DNA of 64,000 nucleotides from Roseomonas fluvialis (GCF_022846615.1 NZ_AP025637.1:868001-932000); one strand, 5' to 3'; positions 8,192 through 19,096 are shown, counted from the stretch's first letter. Program-made: numbers and translations. The notes: generated by a model not told the origin, from the sequence alone.

Positions 8192-8844
8192 AGGATGGAT
8201 TGCCCCGTCTTCTTCCAGTCGGCCAGGAAGGCCTCCAGCCCGCGGTCGGTCAGCGGGTGCTTCAGCAACATACGGATCACCGATGGAGGAAGGGTTGCCA
8301 CGTGTGCGCCCATTTTCGCCGCTTCGACCAGGTGGATCGGGTGGCGGACCGACGCCACCAGGACTTCGGTCGTGAGCGCGGGATAGTTACGGTAGATCTG
8401 CACGATGTCAGCGATCAGCCGCATCCCGTCCGTCGCGATGTCGTCCAGCCGGCCCACGAAGGGGGAGATGAAGGCCGCCCCCGCCTTGGCCGCCAGCAGC
8501 GCCTGCGCGGGGGAGAAGCACAGCGTGACATTGACCATCGCGCCGTTGTCCGCCAGGCGGCGGCAGGCGACCAGCCCGGCTTCCGTCAGGGGCACCTTCA
8601 CCGCCACGTTCGGCGCGATGGCCCGCAGCACCTGGCCCTCGGCGACCATGCCGGCGGCGTCGGTGGCGGTGACCTCGGCGCTGACGGGGCCGGTGGTGAT
8701 GGCACAGATCTCCGCGATCACCTCCTTGAAGTCGCGGCCGGATTTCGCGATCAGGGAGGGGTTGGTGGTGACGCCATCGACCAGGCCGGCCTCGGCGAGC
8801 GAACGTATGTCGGCCACCTCGGCGGTATCGACGAAGAACTTCAT
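8188..8844 (-). CDS. Transaldolase / fructose-6-phosphate aldolase family
   Basis: 218 aa, the short TalC/FSA-type class I aldolase. It starts [20 protein letters not shown], followed by [18 protein letters not shown]. The Schiff-base lysine is in [12 protein letters not shown], and later motifs are [45 protein letters not shown] and [21 protein letters not shown]. The ATG at 8844 was chosen because the conserved N-terminus starts there. It acts in the non-oxidative pentose phosphate pathway (transaldolase) or as an F6P aldolase; sequence alone does not decide. First gene of fsa/tal-DUF484-xerC, divergent from priA. Confidence 0.93.
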   Translation of the reverse strand: MKFFVDTAEVADIRSLAEAGLVDGVTTNPSLIAKSGRDFKEVIAEICAITTGPVSAEVTATDAAGMVAEGQVLRAIAPNVAVKVPLTEAGLVACRRLADNGAMVNVTLCFSPAQALLAAKAGAAFISPFVGRLDDIATDGMRLIADIVQIYRNYPALTTEVLVASVRHPIHLVEAAKMGAHVATLPPSVIRMLLKHPLTDRGLEAFLADWKKTGQSIL

Positions 8845-8917
8845 ATCCGGAGACCTTCCTGCGGCAGTCTGGGGCGCGCCGCGCGCGCCGGCGGTGTCGG
8901 GGGTCACAGTGTAACCG

Positions 8918-11140
8918 ATGGCTGGCGCGGCGAACACGCGCGGTCCCGTGACGGCGCAGGCTGTTGCGGCCACGACACGGGTGCGGGTGCTGCTGCCCCT
9001 GCCCCTGGGCGCGGCCTATGACTACCGCGTGCCCTCCGGCATGGCGGTGGCGCCGGGCTGCTTCGTCGTGGTGCCCCTGGGCGGACGTGAAGTCGCTGGC
9101 GTGGTGTGGGACGGCGCGGCCGATCCTGCGCTGCAGGATGCTCGCCTGCGCGACATCCGCGGCGTTCTCGACGCCCCGCCCATGACCGAAACGCTGCGCC
9201 GATTCGTGGACTGGGTCGCGGCCTATACGCTCAGCCCGCCCGGCGCGGTGCTGCGCATGGCCATGAGCACGCCCTCGGCTCTCGAAGCCCGCGCGCCACA
9301 AGCCGGCTGGCGCAGCACCGCCGCCCGGCCCGAGGGTCCGCGCATCACACCGCCCCGCGCACGCGTCCTGGCGTTGCTGGCCGACGGCGCGCCGCGCGCG
9401 GGCGGCGAGATCGCGCGGGAGGCCGGCGTGGCGCCCGCGGTGCTGCGCGGCATGGCCGATGCGGGGCTGCTGGAACCCGCGCTGCTGCCCCGCCCCGCGC
9501 ACTTCACGCGGCCCGACGCGGCGCACCCCGGCCCGGTGCTGGGTGCGGAGCAGGACAATGCCGCGGCCGCGCTGCGCCTGGCCGCCGGCCGGCGGGCCTT
9601 CGGCGTGACGCTGCTGACCGGCGTGACCGGCTCGGGCAAGACCGAGGTATATTTCGAAGCCATCGCCGCGACCCTGGCGCAGGGCCGCCAGGCGCTGGTG
9701 CTGCTGCCCGAGATCGCGCTGTCGACGCAATGGCTCGACCGCTTCGCCGCGCGCTTCGGCGCCGCCCCTGCGCTGTGGCATTCCGAACTGACGTCGCGCA
9801 CGCGGCGCGAGACCTGGCGCGCGGTGGCCGAGGGCGAGGCCCCGGTACTGGTCGGCGCACGCTCCGCGCTGTTCCTGCCCTTCCCCGACCTTGGCCTGAT
9901 CGTGGTCGATGAGGAACACGAGACCGCCTTCAAGCAGGAGGAGGGCGTGGTCTACCACGCGCGCGACATGGCGGTGGTGCGCGCGCGGCTGTGTTCGGCC
10001 GCCTGCGTCCTGGCCAGCGCCACGCCCTCGCTGGAATCGAGCGTGAATGCGCAGACCGGGCGCTACGCCGCGCTGCATCTGCCCGCGCGGCACGGCGGCG
10101 CGGCGCTGCCCAGCGTCTCGTTGGTGGACATGCGCGCAACGCCGCCCGAGCGCGGCCGGTTCATCAGCCCGCCGCTGGTGCAGGCGGTGACCGACACGCT
10201 GGCGCGCGGCGAGCAGGCGATGCTGTTCCTCAACCGCCGTGGCTACGCGCCCATGACGCTGTGCCGCAGCTGCGGCCACCGGCTGCGCTGCCCCAACTGC
10301 ACCGCCTGGCTGGTCGAACACCGCGCTGCGCGCCGCCTGCAATGCCACCATTGCGGCCATGTCGAGGGCATTCCCGAGGCCTGCCCCGAATGCGGCACGC
10401 CCCATTCCACCGTGCCGATCGGCCCGGGTGTCGAGCGCGTGCTCGAGGAAGCAAGCGCGATCTGGCCCGATGCGCGCCGGCTGGTCATGGCGTCGGACAC
10501 CATCCCCGGCCCGGCGGCAGCGGCGGCGGCGGCGAAATCCATCCAGGACCGCGCGGTGGACCTGGTGATCGGCACGCAGATCGTCGCCAAAGGCTGGCAC
10601 TTCCCGCACCTGACGCTGGTCGGCGTGGTCGATGCGGATCTCGGCCTCGCGGGCGGGGACCTGCGCGCGGCGGAGCGCACCTTCCAGCTGCTGCACCAAG
10701 TGGCCGGGCGGGCCGGGCGGGAGGAACGGCCCGGGCGCGTGCTGCTGCAATCCTTCGCGCCCGAACACCCGGTGATGCAGGCGCTGGTGGCCGACGACCT
10801 CGAGGCCTTCATGGCGGCCGAGGCCGATGCGCGCCGCCCGGGCCACTGGCCGCCTTTCGGGCGCCTGGCGGCGCTGATCGTGAGTGCCGAGGAGGAGCGC
10901 GCGGCCGACCGCATCGCGCGCGACCTCGGCCTGGCGGCGCCGGGGGGCGATGGCGTGGAGGTGTTGGGGCCGGCCCCCGCGCCGCTCGCGATCCTGCGCG
11001 GGCGGCACCGGCGGCGACTGCTGCTCAAGACGCGGCGCGACATCGCGGTGCAGCCGCTGCTCGAAGCCTGGCTGGCCAAGGTGAGCGTCCCGGGCAATGT
11101 CAGGGTCCAGGTGGATGTGGACCCGGTGGGCTTCCTGTAG
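8918..11140 (+). CDS. priA: Primosomal replication protein N' (PriA helicase)
   Basis: 740 aa DEXH helicase that restarts stalled forks. The N-terminal 3'-DNA-binding domain ([18 protein letters not shown]) is followed by a winged-helix segment, Walker A GVTGSGKT at ~235-242 and Walker B DEEH at ~331-334. Zinc-binding cysteines lie between ~449 and ~499 ([24 protein letters not shown]). Helicase motifs in the C-lobe include [18 protein letters not shown] and [16 protein letters not shown]. There is no clear Shine-Dalgarno before the ATG at 8918; a GTG at 8950 is an alternative. Divergent from the transaldolase gene across 73 bp, which must hold both promoters. Confidence 0.95.
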   Translation: MAGAANTRGPVTAQAVAATTRVRVLLPLPLGAAYDYRVPSGMAVAPGCFVVVPLGGREVAGVVWDGAADPALQDARLRDIRGVLDAPPMTETLRRFVDWVAAYTLSPPGAVLRMAMSTPSALEARAPQAGWRSTAARPEGPRITPPRARVLALLADGAPRAGGEIAREAGVAPAVLRGMADAGLLEPALLPRPAHFTRPDAAHPGPVLGAEQDNAAAALRLAAGRRAFGVTLLTGVTGSGKTEVYFEAIAATLAQGRQALVLLPEIALSTQWLDRFAARFGAAPALWHSELTSRTRRETWRAVAEGEAPVLVGARSALFLPFPDLGLIVVDEEHETAFKQEEGVVYHARDMAVVRARLCSAACVLASATPSLESSVNAQTGRYAALHLPARHGGAALPSVSLVDMRATPPERGRFISPPLVQAVTDTLARGEQAMLFLNRRGYAPMTLCRSCGHRLRCPNCTAWLVEHRAARRLQCHHCGHVEGIPEACPECGTPHSTVPIGPGVERVLEEASAIWPDARRLVMASDTIPGPAAAAAAAKSIQDRAVDLVIGTQIVAKGWHFPHLTLVGVVDADLGLAGGDLRAAERTFQLLHQVAGRAGREERPGRVLLQSFAPEHPVMQALVADDLEAFMAAEADARRPGHWPPFGRLAALIVSAEEERAADRIARDLGLAAPGGDGVEVLGPAPAPLAILRGRHRRRLLLKTRRDIAVQPLLEAWLAKVSVPGNVRVQVDVDPVGFL

Positions 11141-11202
11141 TTCGGGTGACGGGACAGCCCGATACGGTACGGTCCGACCGGGCAGCGTGGGATGGCGGGG
11201 CC

Positions 11203-12438
11203 ATGGTGAAGCAGGGCGCGCAGGCGCGATGGCGGGTTCGGTGCGGCGCGATGGCGCTGGCCGCGCTGCTGGTGCCGGCGACGCCGCGCGCGGAGGATAC
11301 GCCGCGCGCCGCCATGCCGCGGCTCGACCTGTTCGACGGACGGTTCACCCTGGCGCCGGCCGGGCGGCTCGACCTCGATGCCGGGTCATTCGCCGGTCAG
11401 GAGGTGCGGCCGGGCTTCCAGAGCAATGTCGCGGTCCGGCGGGCGGAGGTCGGTGTGCGGGGCCAGATCCTGCCCGGGCTCGACTATGTGGTCCTGTGGG
11501 AATTCGCCCCGCGCGCGCCGGGCGGGCAGCCGGATGGCGGGCAGCTCTACGAGGCGCAGCTCGCCTGGTCGGGCCTCGACTGGATGACCGCGCGGGCGGG
11601 GGTCTTCACGCCGCTGCACACGCTGGAGGTGTCGGGCGGGTCGTTCTCCCAACTGTTCATGGAACGCGCTTCGATCATCGAGATCGCCACCAGCCTGGCC
11701 TCGGGCAGCAGCCGGCTGGCGGCCGGCGTCGAACTGCGCGGCGAGACTTGGTTCGCCTCCGCCTATGCCACCGGCGGCGTCACCACCACCGCCGATGACG
11801 GGCAGCAGCGCGGCGTCGCCGGCCGCGCCGTCGTGCAGCCCTTCGCGGGATGGTTGCGCGTGGCGCTGGGCGCCAATGCTGCGCTGCAGACCGAGCCGGG
11901 CACGCGCGGCGACGCGTCGGTGCGGCTGCGCGACTATCCCGAACTGCGCATCTCGCCCAACAGGTTCCTCGACACGCGGAGCATCGCCGCCGGCCAGGCC
12001 TGGGCGGCGGGGCCGGAACTCTCCGGCATGGTCGGGCCGCTGCACCTGGCCGCCGAGGCCCAGGCGATCGGCGTCGATGCCGACGCAGGCGGCGCGCGGC
12101 GCTTCGGCGGCTGGTACGGCGCGGCATCCTGGCCGCTGCTGGGGGCGCCGCGACGTTGGGACCCACGCCTGGGTGCCTGGACGCGGCCGGGCGGCGCGCT
12201 GCTCGATCCCGCCGCGGGCGAATGGGGCTGGCTGGAACTCGCCGGCCGCTACAGCCGGGCCGACCTGAATGACGGGCCGACGCGCGGCGGCATCCAGTCG
12301 ATCTGGACGCTGGCGTTCAACTGGTACCCCGAGGACCGCATCCGCGTGACGATGCAGGCCGAGGCCGGGCGGATCACCGGCAACGGGCCCGACCGTCCCT
12401 TCCAGGCGGTCGGGTGGCGCGTGTCACTGGCGCCGTGA
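11203..12438 (+). CDS. OprO/OprP-type porin (phosphate-selective-porin-like)
   Basis: 411 aa outer-membrane beta-barrel. The signal peptide ends around LLVPATPRAED (residue ~30). The mature part is rich in alternating amphipathic strands: FTLAPAGRLDLDAGSFAG, VAVRRAEVGVRGQILPGLDY, SIWTLAFNWYPEDRIRVTM, and a terminal aromatic-containing strand VGWRVSLAP. The order (truncated N-terminal strand with LDLD, ERAxIIE, WYP-E-R-I at the end) matches the OprP/OprO family. Phosphate selectivity cannot be inferred. It starts 62 bp after priA with its own start region; a second ATG at about 11251 would still encode a signal peptide. Confidence 0.8.
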   Translation: MVKQGAQARWRVRCGAMALAALLVPATPRAEDTPRAAMPRLDLFDGRFTLAPAGRLDLDAGSFAGQEVRPGFQSNVAVRRAEVGVRGQILPGLDYVVLWEFAPRAPGGQPDGGQLYEAQLAWSGLDWMTARAGVFTPLHTLEVSGGSFSQLFMERASIIEIATSLASGSSRLAAGVELRGETWFASAYATGGVTTTADDGQQRGVAGRAVVQPFAGWLRVALGANAALQTEPGTRGDASVRLRDYPELRISPNRFLDTRSIAAGQAWAAGPELSGMVGPLHLAAEAQAIGVDADAGGARRFGGWYGAASWPLLGAPRRWDPRLGAWTRPGGALLDPAAGEWGWLELAGRYSRADLNDGPTRGGIQSIWTLAFNWYPEDRIRVTMQAEAGRITGNGPDRPFQAVGWRVSLAP

Positions 12439-12445
12439 CCGGCAC

Positions 12446-12463
12446 GGCACGGGGCCCCGTGCC
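12446..12463. terminator. 18-nt perfect palindrome between convergent genes
   Basis: GGCACGGGGCCCCGTGCC is a perfect palindrome 8 bp after the porin stop, between the convergent porin and substrate-binding-protein genes. It could form a short GC hairpin acting as a terminator in either direction. There is no T-run, so the call is tentative. Confidence 0.3.
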
Positions 12464-12523
12464 AAGGCCGCGTCCCGCCCGCCCTTCGCGACGTGGCGGG
12501 GCCGCGTGGCCGCGGGCATCAGG

Positions 12524-14119
12524 CTACCGTGCCGCGCGCACGCCCATCGCGATGGTGCGCTCGTCCATCCGCGGGTCATGCACCAGGCCGCGACGCGCCG
12601 CCCAGGTGTTGATGTACTGCACCAGCTGGATCACCGGTTCCTCCTGGGCGAACAGCTCGACCGCTTCCTGCCAGATCGCCTCGCGCCGTTCGTCGTCGAG
12701 CGTGGCCGAACCGCGTGCCGCCAGAGCATCGAAGGCGGGCGAGGAGAAGCGCGCATTGTTGTTCGCCCCGGTCAGCAGCTGCCGGTTGTTGGTGGCGATG
12801 GTGTTGACCAGGAAGTTCGAGCCCTCGCCGGTCGAAGACCCCCAGGCCGCCATCTGCATGGCGTATTCCAGGCGTGCGCGGCGCGGCACGAAGGCGGTCC
12901 AGGGCGCGGCATCGACCGTCACGCGCACGCCCACGCGCGTCCACATCTGGGCGATCGCCTGGGTCAGGCGCGCATCGTTCGGCCAGCGGTCGTTGGGCGT
13001 GTTGACGGTGACGCGGAAGCCGTTCGGGTAGCCGGCCTCGGCCAGCAGCCGGCGCGCACCGTCGGGGTCGTAGGCGCGCGGGCGGACGCGCGGGTTGTAG
13101 CCGAAGGCGCCCTCGGGCAGCCATTGCGCGGTGGCGGTGGCGGCACCCTCCATCACCTGGTCCACCAGCGCCTGGCGGTTGATGGCCATGGACAGGGCGC
13201 GGCGCACGCGCACGTCCTTGAACGGGTTGACCGGCAGCGGCGTGCCGTTGTTGTCGGTCACCAGCGGCGTGTTGCCGTCGCGCGTGTAGTCGGGCGCCAT
13301 GTAGACGGTGCGCAGCGACGGGATCTCGGTGATGGTCACGCGGTTGTCGCGGCGCAGCCGCGCGAGGTCCGAGGTCGGCACCTGTTCGATCAGGTCGAGG
13401 TCGCCGGCCAGCAGCGCAGCGGTGCGCGCCGCGTCGTTGTTGACGATGCGGTACGACACGCGCGCCCAGGGCTCCGCCCCGCCGAAATACGCCTCGTTGC
13501 GTGCCATCTCGATCCGGTCGCCGGAGCGGTAGGACACTAGCCGATAGGGCCCGGTGCCGATCGCCGCGCGGCCGGTGTTGAAGTCCTCGGTCGCCGCCCC
13601 TTCCGCCGCGTGCCGCGCAATGATCGACACGGATGCGAGGTCGAGCGGCATCAGCGGATGCGGCGCGCGGGTGTGCAGGCGGATGGTGTGCGGGTCCACC
13701 ACCTCCACCCGTTCGATCGCGCGCAGGAAGCCCTGGAAGCCGCCCGGGCTGTTCGGCACGTTCGGCACGCGGCCGAAGGTGAAGACCACATCGTCCGCCG
13801 TGAAGGGCCGCCCATCATGCCACGTCACGCCCTGGCGCAGCTTGAACTCCCATACCGTGTCCGACACCACGCGCCAGGATTCCGCGAGCGAAGGGCGCGG
13901 GCGGGCCCGCCCGTCGCGTTCCACCAGCCGGTCGAAGATGTGCATCGTCAGCGCGTTGTTCGGCCCGACATTGTGGAAATGCGGGTCGATGGTGGTGACC
14001 GGCGCGGCCGACCCGAGCGTCAGCGTCTGAGCCGCAGCAGGTGCTGCGAAGCCGAAGGCGAGGGCGGCGAGGCCTGCGGCCGCGGCCAGGGCCCGGCGAT
14101 GCGTGGCACGAGGTTCCAT
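12524..14119 (-). CDS. ABC transporter substrate-binding protein, family 5 (peptide/nickel type)
   Basis: 531 aa. The signal peptide ends at GFAAPAAAQ (~31). The SBP family 5 fold is evident from TLGSAAPVTTIDPHFHN, LAESWRVVSDTVWEFKLRQG, WHDGRPFTADDVVFTF, GTGPYRLVSY, FKDVRVRRALSMAINRQAL and ARRLLAEAGYPNGF. No permease or ATPase genes flank it, so it is an orphan receptor and its ligand (peptide, glutathione or another solute) is unknown. The gene upstream, 48 bp away and in the same direction, is a glycosyltransferase, which gives no hint of function. Confidence 0.93.
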   Translation of the reverse strand: MEPRATHRRALAAAAGLAALAFGFAAPAAAQTLTLGSAAPVTTIDPHFHNVGPNNALTMHIFDRLVERDGRARPRPSLAESWRVVSDTVWEFKLRQGVTWHDGRPFTADDVVFTFGRVPNVPNSPGGFQGFLRAIERVEVVDPHTIRLHTRAPHPLMPLDLASVSIIARHAAEGAATEDFNTGRAAIGTGPYRLVSYRSGDRIEMARNEAYFGGAEPWARVSYRIVNNDAARTAALLAGDLDLIEQVPTSDLARLRRDNRVTITEIPSLRTVYMAPDYTRDGNTPLVTDNNGTPLPVNPFKDVRVRRALSMAINRQALVDQVMEGAATATAQWLPEGAFGYNPRVRPRAYDPDGARRLLAEAGYPNGFRVTVNTPNDRWPNDARLTQAIAQMWTRVGVRVTVDAAPWTAFVPRRARLEYAMQMAAWGSSTGEGSNFLVNTIATNNRQLLTGANNNARFSSPAFDALAARGSATLDDERREAIWQEAVELFAQEEPVIQLVQYINTWAARRGLVHDPRMDERTIAMGVRAAR

Positions 14120-14167
14120 GGGTCGGTTCTCCCGTTGCGTGCCGTCCCGCGGTCGCGCGGCCGGCCT

Positions 14168-15838
14168 TCAGGGGGATGCTGGCACAGTTGGCGCCGGATG
14201 CCAGTCCCCGTTCGGCCACGACCGGTCGCGCAGCAACACCAGCCCCGCCAGCGCCCCGCCCGCCCCGCTGCCGCCCAGCGCGACCTCGATCGCCGGCGCA
14301 CCGTCGGGCAGGTCGAAGAACACCTCGGCGCGCAGGCGCCCGTCCAGGACCGGCGCCGCGCCGCCCGCCTGCTGCACGCGCAGCGCACAATCCGGCAGGG
14401 GCTCCTCCGGCACCGGGACCGCGCGCAGCTGCCAGCGCCCCGGCGCCAGCCCATCGAGGCGCGCGACCGCCGGCCAATCCGGCGCGTTGGTCGCGGCAGC
14501 CTCGATCCAGATCGCTGCCACGCCATTCGGCATCACGCGGGCGAAGCCGCGCGGGGCCGTGACCGCGATCTCGTCCGGGTCGATCACGCGCGCCTCCTGC
14601 CCGGCGATGCGCGCGGCCTGGGCCACCATGTGCGGCAGGCGCAGGCCGCGCCCGGTGATGGGCTGCCGCGTCCAGACCACGCCGCGCGGGAAGTCCTGGC
14701 GGCGCCAGCCGAAGCGGCGGCGCTGCGTGGCCTTGGGCGCGCCGGCGGTGTGCAGCATCCAGCCGCAGCGCCAATCCGTGAGGTGCCGGCCGGTGGCGAT
14801 CAGGTTGAACTCCGGATCGAGCCGGTGCAGCGGGAAGCCGAGCCGGCGCAGTTCGGCGTTGATCGTGTCCTGTTCGGGATGGGTGCCGCCAACGAGGCCC
14901 TCGCCGACCGCGCGCACCAGGTCGAGGTGCGACCGCGAGAGCACGATCAGCCCGGCATTGAAGTAGTCCTCGGGCGGGAAGGGGGGCACGCCGTGCATGG
15001 CCGCCGCCTCGGCCGCGATCTCGGCGCGCGGGAAGTGCCGCGCTTCGGGATAGGCGCCGACTTTCTCCGGCGGCACCAACCCGAACAGGTCGGGCGCGTG
15101 CGGGCGGACCAGGATGTCGGCATCCATCATGATCACGCGGTCAAAGGCCTCGGCCAGCGGGATGGACAACGCCTTCAGCGTGGGGCCGGGCAGGCCGGCG
15201 CCGTCGCGCGCCACCACGAGCTCGGCGTCGATCGCGGCGGCATAGGCGCGCACGGACGGGCCGGTGATCTCCCATTCCGCCTCGGTCTGGGCGCCGACCA
15301 CGGTGACGATGATGGCGTGGCGGCCGGGCGGGCGTGGTGCTGCGGGCGGGGCGCCGCGGCGCGGGCGCAGCGCGGTCAGGCCCGGCAGCCGTGCCAGCAC
15401 GGTAAAGCCACGCGCAATCGCGTCTTCCTGCTCGGCGGTCAGCGGCGGGGCGAGCAGAAGCCCGTCCGTCCGTAGCAGCCGCGTGGCGCCGAGCGCGCCA
15501 CGCACCGCGTCCTCGGCACCGACCAGCACCACGTCGGGGCGCAGCCCGTGCTGCGCGCGCACCAGCAGGGGGTGCGCCTGGCCCGGCGGCGGCGGTTCGA
15601 TCGGCGGCAGGCCGCGCAGGTGCAGGCAGGGGTCGTGCGGCAGCGTCGCGAGCAGCGGCGCGAGGTCCGCCTCGCGCGCCTCCATGCCCATCACCCAGTC
15701 GGGTTGGCCGCGCCGGGCCGCCGTGAGCAGCGCCGGCAGCGCGGCGGCGGCGCGCCAGGCCAGGAAACGGCGCGCCCCAGGCGCATGGCGGGCGACCAGG
15801 CCGGCAATGGCGCCAGGATCGGGCGGAGGTTCGCTCAA
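14168..15838 (-). CDS. GT8-like glycosyltransferase with N- and C-terminal extensions
   Basis: 556 aa. The central domain (~175-370) resembles GT-A glycosyltransferases of family 8: IIVTVVGAQTEAEWEITGPS, a DXD-type metal site in RVIMMDADILVRP, YFNAGLIVLSRS, THPEQDTINAELRRLGFPLH and FNLIATGRH. The N-terminal ~170 residues look like a methyltransferase-type Rossmann segment (PDWVMGMEAREADLAPLL, DVVLVGAEDAV, TDGLLLAPPL). The C-terminal ~150 residues form a beta-rich domain (ARVMPNGVAAIWIEA). No cell-surface polysaccharide cluster surrounds it. Acceptor and sugar donor are unknown; the family assignment rests on the DXD and NAG motifs. Confidence 0.7.
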   Translation of the reverse strand: MSEPPPDPGAIAGLVARHAPGARRFLAWRAAAALPALLTAARRGQPDWVMGMEAREADLAPLLATLPHDPCLHLRGLPPIEPPPPGQAHPLLVRAQHGLRPDVVLVGAEDAVRGALGATRLLRTDGLLLAPPLTAEQEDAIARGFTVLARLPGLTALRPRRGAPPAAPRPPGRHAIIVTVVGAQTEAEWEITGPSVRAYAAAIDAELVVARDGAGLPGPTLKALSIPLAEAFDRVIMMDADILVRPHAPDLFGLVPPEKVGAYPEARHFPRAEIAAEAAAMHGVPPFPPEDYFNAGLIVLSRSHLDLVRAVGEGLVGGTHPEQDTINAELRRLGFPLHRLDPEFNLIATGRHLTDWRCGWMLHTAGAPKATQRRRFGWRRQDFPRGVVWTRQPITGRGLRLPHMVAQAARIAGQEARVIDPDEIAVTAPRGFARVMPNGVAAIWIEAAATNAPDWPAVARLDGLAPGRWQLRAVPVPEEPLPDCALRVQQAGGAAPVLDGRLRAEVFFDLPDGAPAIEVALGGSGAGGALAGLVLLRDRSWPNGDWHPAPTVPASP

Positions 15839-15929
15839 GGGGCGGGGTCTCGCGGCGCCGGGTGGCGCCGGGCCTGGGCGTTGCCCGCCCAGCTGCGCGC
15901 GCGTGCCGCTCCCGGCATTGCGCCGGGGC

Positions 15930-16712
15930 TCAGCCCTGGCGTTCGACCATCAGCTTCTTGATCTCGCCGATCGCCTGCGCCGGGTTCAGCCCCTTGGGGC
16001 AGGTGCGGGTGCAATTCATGATGGTATGGCAGCGATAGAGCTTGAACGGGTCCTCGAGCGCATCGAGCCGTTCGCCGGTGGCTTCGTCGCGGCTGTCGGC
16101 GATCCAGCGGTAAGCCTGCAGCAGCACGGCCGGGCCGAGGTAGCGGTCGCCATTCCACCAGTAGGACGGGCAGGCGGTGGAGCAGCAGAAGCACAGGATG
16201 CATTCCCACAGCCCGTCGAGCTTCGCCCGTTCCTCCTTGGACTGCAGGCGCTCGCCATCCGGCGGCGGCGGCGTGTCGGCCTTCAGCCAGGGTTCGACGC
16301 TGCGCAGCTGTGCGTAGATCTGGCTGAGGTCCGGCACCAGGTCCTTCACCACCGGCATGTGCGGCAGCGGGGAAATGCGGACATCGCCCTTCACCTCCTC
16401 GATCGGCTTGAGGCAGGCCAGCGTGTTCAGCCCGTCGATGTTCATCGAGCACGACCCGCAGATGCCCTCGCGACAGGACCGGCGGAAGGTCAGCGTGGAG
16501 TCGACCTCGTTCTTGATCTTGATCAGCGCGTCGAGAACCATCGGCCCGCACTGGTCGAGGTCGATCTCATACGTGTCGGTGCGCGGATTGGCGCCGCCAT
16601 CCGGGTCCCAGCGGTAGATGCGGAAGGACCGCACGTTCTTCGCACCCGACGGCGCGGCATAGGTGCGGCCCTCGCCGACGGTGGAGTTCTTGGGAAGCGT
16701 AAAGGTGGCCAT
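15930..16712 (-). CDS. sdhB: Succinate dehydrogenase iron-sulfur subunit
   Basis: 260 aa, normal length. It carries three Fe-S clusters passing electrons from the SdhA flavin to ubiquinone. The [2Fe-2S] ligands are in [16 protein letters not shown] plus LACL, the [4Fe-4S] in [17 protein letters not shown], and the [3Fe-4S] in [17 protein letters not shown]. Typical residues such as RWDPDGG and [20 protein letters not shown] are also present. Last gene of sdhCDAB, 72 bp after sdhA. Cytoplasmic face of the inner membrane. Confidence 0.98.
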   Translation of the reverse strand: MATFTLPKNSTVGEGRTYAAPSGAKNVRSFRIYRWDPDGGANPRTDTYEIDLDQCGPMVLDALIKIKNEVDSTLTFRRSCREGICGSCSMNIDGLNTLACLKPIEEVKGDVRISPLPHMPVVKDLVPDLSQIYAQLRSVEPWLKADTPPPPDGERLQSKEERAKLDGLWECILCFCCSTACPSYWWNGDRYLGPAVLLQAYRWIADSRDEATGERLDALEDPFKLYRCHTIMNCTRTCPKGLNPAQAIGEIKKLMVERQG

Positions 16713-16784
16713 CTTGCTGTCCTTTGCGCCGCCCGGGCCGCGCGCCGGGGCCGGTGCCCCCGCGGCGGCCGGACGGCCCGGGTC

Positions 16785-18596
16785 CTAGTAAACGCGCGCC
16801 TTGGGCGGAAACACCTGCACTTCGTTCGTCAGCGTGCGCATCTTCACGTCGCGGTAGTCGAGCTTCACCGCATACTTGTCGTCCACGCGCGCCAGCGTGT
16901 GCTTCATCCAGTTCTGGTCGTCGCGGTCCGGATGGTCCTCGTGCGAATGCGCCCCACGGCTCTCGTGGCGGGCATCGGCGCCGTGGATGGTGGTCAGCGC
17001 ATTGCCGATCAGGTTGTCGAGTTCCAGCGCCTCGACCAGGTCGGAATTCCAGATCAGCGAGCGGTCGGCGATCTTGATGTCCGAATAGCCCGCGGCGACC
17101 TTGTCCATCTTCTCCACGCCCTCGCGCAGCAGTTCCGTGGTGCGGAACACCGCGGCGTGGGTCTGCATGGTGCGCTGCATGTTGAGGCGCAGCTCGGACA
17201 CGCTGGTGCTGCCCTTGGCGTTGCGCACGCGGTCGAAGCGGTCGAGCGAGGCCTCGCCCGCCTTGGCCGGCAGCGGCGGCTGGCTCGCGCCCGGGCGGAT
17301 CGTCTCCGCCGCGCGATGCGCCGCCGCGCGGCCGAACACCACCAGGTCGAGCAGCGAATTGGTGCCGAGCCGGTTCGCGCCATGCACCGACACGCAGGCG
17401 GCCTCGCCCACCGCCATCAGGCCGGGGACGACCTTGTCCTGGTCCTTGCCGGTCGCGGCCAACACCTCGCAGTGAATATTCGTGGGGATGCCGCCCATGT
17501 TGTAGTGGACGGTCGGGAGCATCGGGATCGGCTCCTTGGTCACGTCCACGCCGGCGAAGATTTTTGCCGTCTCGGAAATACCGGGCAGGCGTTCGTGCAG
17601 GATGTCGGCGCCGAGGTGCTCGAGGTGCAGATGGATGTGGTCCTTGTGCGGACCCACCCCGCGGCCTTCGCGGATTTCCATCGACATGGCGCGGGAGACG
17701 ACGTCGCGCGACGCCAGGTCCTTCGCGGTCGGCGCATAGCGCTCCATGAAGCGCTCGCCTTCGGAATTGGTCAGGTAGCCGCCTTCGCCGCGCGCGCCTT
17801 CCGTTACGAGGCACCCCGATCCGTAGATGCCGGTCGGGTGGAACTGCACGAACTCGTTGTCCTGCAGCGGCAGGCCGGCGCGCAGCACCATCCCGCCGCC
17901 ATCGCCCGTGCAGGTATGCGCCGAGGTGCAGGAGAAATACGCGCGCCCATAGCCGCCGGTGGCCAGCACCACCGTCTGCGCGCGGAAGCGGTGCATGGAG
18001 CCGTCTTCGAGGCACCAGGCGGTCACGCCGCGGCACACGCCCTCGTCATCCATGATGAGGTCGAGGGCGAAATACTCCACGAAGAACTCGCAATTGTGCT
18101 TCAGCGACTGCTGGTACAGCGTGTGCAGGATCGCGTGGCCGGTGCGGTCTGCCGCGGCGCAGGCCCGCATGGCGGGCTCCTTGCCGTAATGCGTCATGTG
18201 GCCGCCGAAGGGGCGCTGGTAGATCTTGCCGTCCTCGGTGCGGGAGAACGGCACGCCGTAGTGCTCGAGCTCGATGATCGCGGGCACCGCCTCGCGGCAC
18301 ATGTATTCGATGGCGTCCTGGTCGCCCAGCCAGTCCGACCCCTTCACGGTGTCGTACATGTGCCAGCGCCAGTCATCCTCGCCCATGTTGCCGAGCGCGG
18401 CACCGACGCCGCCCTGCGCCGCCACGGTGTGGCTGCGGGTCGGGAACACCTTGGTGATGCAGGCGGTCTTGAGCCCCGCCGCACCCATGCCGAAGGTGGC
18501 GCGCAGCCCGGCGCCGCCGGCCCCCACCACCACAACGTCATAGGTGTGGTCCACGATGCGGTAGGCGCCGCTGGAAGGCTTGCTGATCGCGTTCAT
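16785..18596 (-). CDS. sdhA: Succinate dehydrogenase flavoprotein subunit
   Basis: 603 aa. FAD-binding [16 protein letters not shown] lies near the N-terminus. The covalent FAD-attachment His is in the [17 protein letters not shown] segment. Active-site motifs include [20 protein letters not shown] and [21 protein letters not shown], and the C-terminal [19 protein letters not shown] is typical. It oxidises succinate to fumarate in the TCA cycle and respiratory chain. Gene order C-D-A-B and subunit lengths are those of alphaproteobacterial complex II. A 102-bp gap separates it from sdhD. Confidence 0.98.
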   Translation of the reverse strand: MNAISKPSSGAYRIVDHTYDVVVVGAGGAGLRATFGMGAAGLKTACITKVFPTRSHTVAAQGGVGAALGNMGEDDWRWHMYDTVKGSDWLGDQDAIEYMCREAVPAIIELEHYGVPFSRTEDGKIYQRPFGGHMTHYGKEPAMRACAAADRTGHAILHTLYQQSLKHNCEFFVEYFALDLIMDDEGVCRGVTAWCLEDGSMHRFRAQTVVLATGGYGRAYFSCTSAHTCTGDGGGMVLRAGLPLQDNEFVQFHPTGIYGSGCLVTEGARGEGGYLTNSEGERFMERYAPTAKDLASRDVVSRAMSMEIREGRGVGPHKDHIHLHLEHLGADILHERLPGISETAKIFAGVDVTKEPIPMLPTVHYNMGGIPTNIHCEVLAATGKDQDKVVPGLMAVGEAACVSVHGANRLGTNSLLDLVVFGRAAAHRAAETIRPGASQPPLPAKAGEASLDRFDRVRNAKGSTSVSELRLNMQRTMQTHAAVFRTTELLREGVEKMDKVAAGYSDIKIADRSLIWNSDLVEALELDNLIGNALTTIHGADARHESRGAHSHEDHPDRDDQNWMKHTLARVDDKYAVKLDYRDVKMRTLTNEVQVFPPKARVY

Positions 18597-18698
18597 CGAT
18601 CCCGTCTCATCCGTTCCGCGCGGCGGGGAAGAAGCCCTCCGGCCCGCGTCATGTGTCGTCTAGCCACTTGGGCGTTCCCCGGCATCCTGCCAGGGGTT

Positions 18699-19091
18699 TC
18701 AGACCGCGATCCGCAGTACCGCCAGCGTGGCCACCAGCCACAGCAGCGCACACAGGCCCTTCACCGCCAGCACTGCGCCCATGCGCGGCAGCTCGCCGCG
18801 TACGTAATCCTCGATCACCACTTGCAGCCCGGCCGCGGTATGGTGGAAGGCGGCGGCCAGGAAGGCCAGCAGCAGCACCGCGTTGAACGGCCGACCGATC
18901 CACGACACCGCCTGCTGCCAGGTGCTGTCGGGCATCCGCGCCAGCGAGAACACCAGCCACAGCGTCAGCGGCAGCAGCGCGACCGAGGTGACGCGCTGCA
19001 TCCACCAGTGATGCGTGCCGGTCTTGGCCGCCCCCATGCCGCGCGCGCGGCCGAGCGGGGAACGAAGCGTGCGGAGCGTGGGCTGGGACAT
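18699..19091 (-). CDS. sdhD: Succinate dehydrogenase membrane anchor subunit D
   Basis: 130 aa, three predicted membrane helices: VTSVALLPLTLWLVFSLA, PFNAVLLLAFLAAAFHH and LAVKGLCALLWLVATLAVL. The FHH...GLQVVIEDYV segment carries the probable haem-ligand His and the quinone-side residues. The conserved soluble N-terminus ends GTHHWWMQRVTS. The start MSQPTLRTLRSPLGRARGMG at 19091 lies 5 bp after the sdhC stop, so the pair is tightly coupled. Confidence 0.95.
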   Translation of the reverse strand: MSQPTLRTLRSPLGRARGMGAAKTGTHHWWMQRVTSVALLPLTLWLVFSLARMPDSTWQQAVSWIGRPFNAVLLLAFLAAAFHHTAAGLQVVIEDYVRGELPRMGAVLAVKGLCALLWLVATLAVLRIAV

Positions 19092-19096
19092 CGCGC

